The notes under the pieces: generated by a model
What the model was told of the DNA's origin: nothing
The model's database searches: none
The model's input: the letters and a program-made list of their open reading frames with translations, nothing else
Made by a program: the position numbers and the translations under genes
In this document: piece after piece, positions 53,371-55,766 of the stretch
How the letters are laid out: each line of letters starts with the position of its first letter
Position numbering within the stretch: position 1 is the stretch's first letter
From: Cruorifilaria tuberocauda
Taxonomy: Eukaryota > Nematoda > Chromadorea > Rhabditida > Onchocercidae
NCBI GenBank assembly: GCA_013365365.1
Contig: JABVXU010000362.1
Location: 1-55,766 of the forward strand
Length of the DNA: 55,766 nt
Reading direction: 5' to 3'

Positions 53371-55766
53371 CCGTACGTACAATTGTGAATGCCGAAGTAA
53401 CATTTGTTAAACGCCTGTAATTTGATACTACCTCATCTCTCCCTTTCCTCCTCTTTTTCCTCTGCCTGCTAATTTCTATCTGTCCTTTGACTCAATGTAA
53501 ATACCTCTTTGGTTACCTGAAATTGTAACCCTGTTAAATTTTGATATTTTTTCATTATCACTCTAATTGATCGTATCTTCTTCCTGTGTCATAGCATTCC
53601 TTCTTTCCCTTTTCATCTTACCTTTCTATCTTCTTATCGTAGGTATTTTTCGGTTGCTACCTCCAAAATGATCAGTGCAAAAATGTCTACGTGACATTTT
53701 GAATTATATCACCAGTTGTAACTGAAGCGCATATGTCGCAAAGCAAAGAATATTATAATAATTGAGAAAATTCCTTTCATTGATTGATTTTTTTTTATTT
53801 TTCAAACGGAAGAAGAGACTGAGGAAATGATTTGAGGAAGATGGAAGAACAGAAAAGTAAGAAAGATAAAGTTGGGATATAGTTATGTTTCAGTTCTACT
53901 CAGACAAGAGTCAAAGCTTTTGGTAAGAGCTTTATTCCTACTTAAGCAACTAATAATTGCTAGATTGCTGAAGTACGATTTTTTGCTTAAGAATTTTGCA
54001 GGAAAGAAGCATTCTACAATATTAATTAACTAAATTTGCTTTGTAATATACGATGGAAAAGTAAATTGCAAATTAATACTAATTCAAGTTTTAATGAACT
54101 AATGTGAAACGAAATGAGTATTAGAAGCAAATTTGGACCAATTCCAAACGTGAAGATGAGAAATGCTCACCTGACGATACCATAAGCAACAGTCGGTGAA
54201 GAAAGCGAAGTTAGGCGAGAACTGGTTTTTTTTTGGTCAATTCACAACAAGTATGACTAAACGTAACCCCCATCTTTCCTATTTTAATAGCTTACGATCG
54301 GCTAACTTCTTCTGCAATAATACTGCCAAATGTTATTTGGGTAATTTTTGCTCGAGCAAGTAATGAATGCAATCAGATCCATGCAAATTATTCCCTTCTT
54401 ATTCTTACGTTACTTGCTAATTTATATTTTTTATCCTTAATTTTGTTATTTGAATTTTATAATTTTTTCTTAATCAAGGGAAATCATAGAACGAAGAGAA
54501 AGTTGAGGAAGAAGAAAAAGCAATAAAACAATAATTAATAAATTGAACTGAATGTTTTATCAAGTAACGGTTAAGGGAATTGTTTTTTCTTTTTCAAAAT
54601 GGTGTTCAAATACAGTGATGATTCAGTGAAATTTTTATGGATAATTAAAAGGAATAATTTATGGTAATTTATGATTAAATGAAAAATCTCTGACATCGGA
54701 CCGTCGAATTAGTTGTACTTCATTAGCTTTCCATTTTCCTTTCCTCATAAAAAAGGCAATGCCACCATGGGATGAGGAAGAGAGAAGAGGAGAAATAAAA
54801 AGTGAAAATTGAAAGCAAAATGAATAGAGGAGTTTGTTCAGAATCAAAGCCATTTGTCATTGAAGCCAAAAGTACATTCATAAATTTTTGTACTGATATC
54901 TACGATATTGTTATACTGCACTGAATCAAATTTAATAATTTAATAGTAGAAATGGAATCAACGAATCTACCCAACTGTTATTTTAATTTTAATTTTTTAA
55001 AGGAAATTAACTGGATATCATTACAGTAATATATGGTATTAACTTAATTCCATTCAATAATTGGAATTTACGGATGTTTTACCACTTTAGATAGTGAAAT
55101 ATGAAGAAATTCCATTAACATTTGGAAAAATATGATATTGCAGCTATTACGAGCATTATAACCCTTTAAATTAACTTATGTAACTTTCGTTTCTTTATAA
55201 AAAATTGTAATAAAATTGGAAAAAAATGACATTTCTATCTTAGACATGCTTAATTTTTGATTAACGCTTCAATGTACAAATTACTATTTATCGTGATTTG
55301 GAGCATCATCGTATCGTCTAAATAAATTGAATTAAAATAAAATGAAGTTAGAATTTCAATCAATAAATTTGTACAGTTATTAAATGCAAACCTACCTGAA
55401 ATTTTCAAGCGGTTACTTGAAAATGCTGAAGATATGCTATCATAAATCGCCAAATTCACACTTTGTCAAAGTGTTCGGTGAGGAAGATTGAAACAATCAT
55501 AATTATAAAATACAATCAATATAATTTAGAAGGATTCTACAAAAATGAATAATAATGAACGCAAAACTGTCAAGAATTTCCAACAAAAGTGAAATATAAT
55601 TGTCAAAATTAGACTAAATTTTTACTTTAGTAGCCATAAATTCTTAAATTTTAAAAGTTAATTGTAAAAAAACGATTTAAATTTCATGTTTTTCCTTTAT
55701 TCATATAATTATTAATAACAATAACGATTAATAATTTATCGTTACTATCCCTATAATTATGTTACA

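Larger units (their letters stand above)
47599..55766. other. Gene-poor AT-rich region to the window end
   Basis: No gene supported over 8.2 kb. It holds purine-rich GA tracts (48117-48545), two long trinucleotide repeats of opposite polarity (50116-50343 and 51298-51397), a small direct repeat (52308-52373), a CT tract (52071-52110) and a CA repeat (53311-53370). Short open frames such as 49225-49437 and 50548-50748 have no supporting domain or splice context. Confidence 0.5.

Noticed and set aside
1..55766. tRNA, rRNA or snRNA genes
   Set aside because: No cloverleaf with A and B box words or other recognisable RNA gene was spotted by eye; a tRNAscan/Infernal run would be decisive.

Overview
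This window is nuclear DNA of a nematode. It is strongly AT-rich. Genes are split into many small exons (often 85-260 bp) by mostly short introns with GT..TTTCAG-type junctions. Several genes begin a few bases to tens of bases after a TTTCAG/TTTAG acceptor that has no upstream exon, the usual sign of spliced-leader trans-splicing. The proteins look most like nematode orthologues. Base composition and gene architecture suggest a clade III (spirurid/filarial-type) worm, but the species cannot be fixed from sequence alone.

Seven protein-coding genes were rebuilt exon by exon, with reading phase checked across every junction and each total divisible by three. (1) Minus strand, 632-10021: a 30-exon, about 1527-residue single-pass membrane protein with NIDO, E-set-like, AMOP, vWD-like and sushi domains, the nematode counterpart of insect Mesh / vertebrate SUSD2. 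(2) Minus, 16499-19667: adenosine deaminase, 10 exons, all metal and catalytic residues present. (3) Plus, 28189-31927: a calmodulin-like four-EF-hand protein with a long disordered N-terminal extension. (4) Minus, 33466-36605: a La-related protein (LARP7-like, La module plus RRM1) that ends where the C-terminal xRRM should begin. (5) Plus, 37037-40224: WDR46/Utp7, an SSU-processome WD40 protein, divergent from gene 4 across about 430 bp. (6) Plus, 40861-42981: TMEM41B-type VTT/DedA membrane protein of the ER. (7) Minus, 45052-47584: a coherent five-exon gene of about 325 residues that I do not recognise.

The genes are not obviously one pathway. Genes 4 and 5 are both nuclear RNA-processing proteins that share an intergenic promoter region, and genes 4-6 form a compact cluster. 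The rest is gene-poor: 10.1-16.5 kb, 19.7-28.2 kb and 47.6-55.8 kb are AT-rich deserts holding microsatellites, an 82-bp tandem duplication, one near-perfect hairpin and a short more complex patch that may be a decayed element. No tRNA, rRNA, CRISPR array or intact transposon was seen. The most interesting points are the LARP7-like protein without an xRRM, the loss of the GDPH-type motif in the Mesh-like vWD domain with a retained PDZ-ligand C-terminus, the unrecognised gene 7, and the 26-bp hairpin at 12.66 kb.
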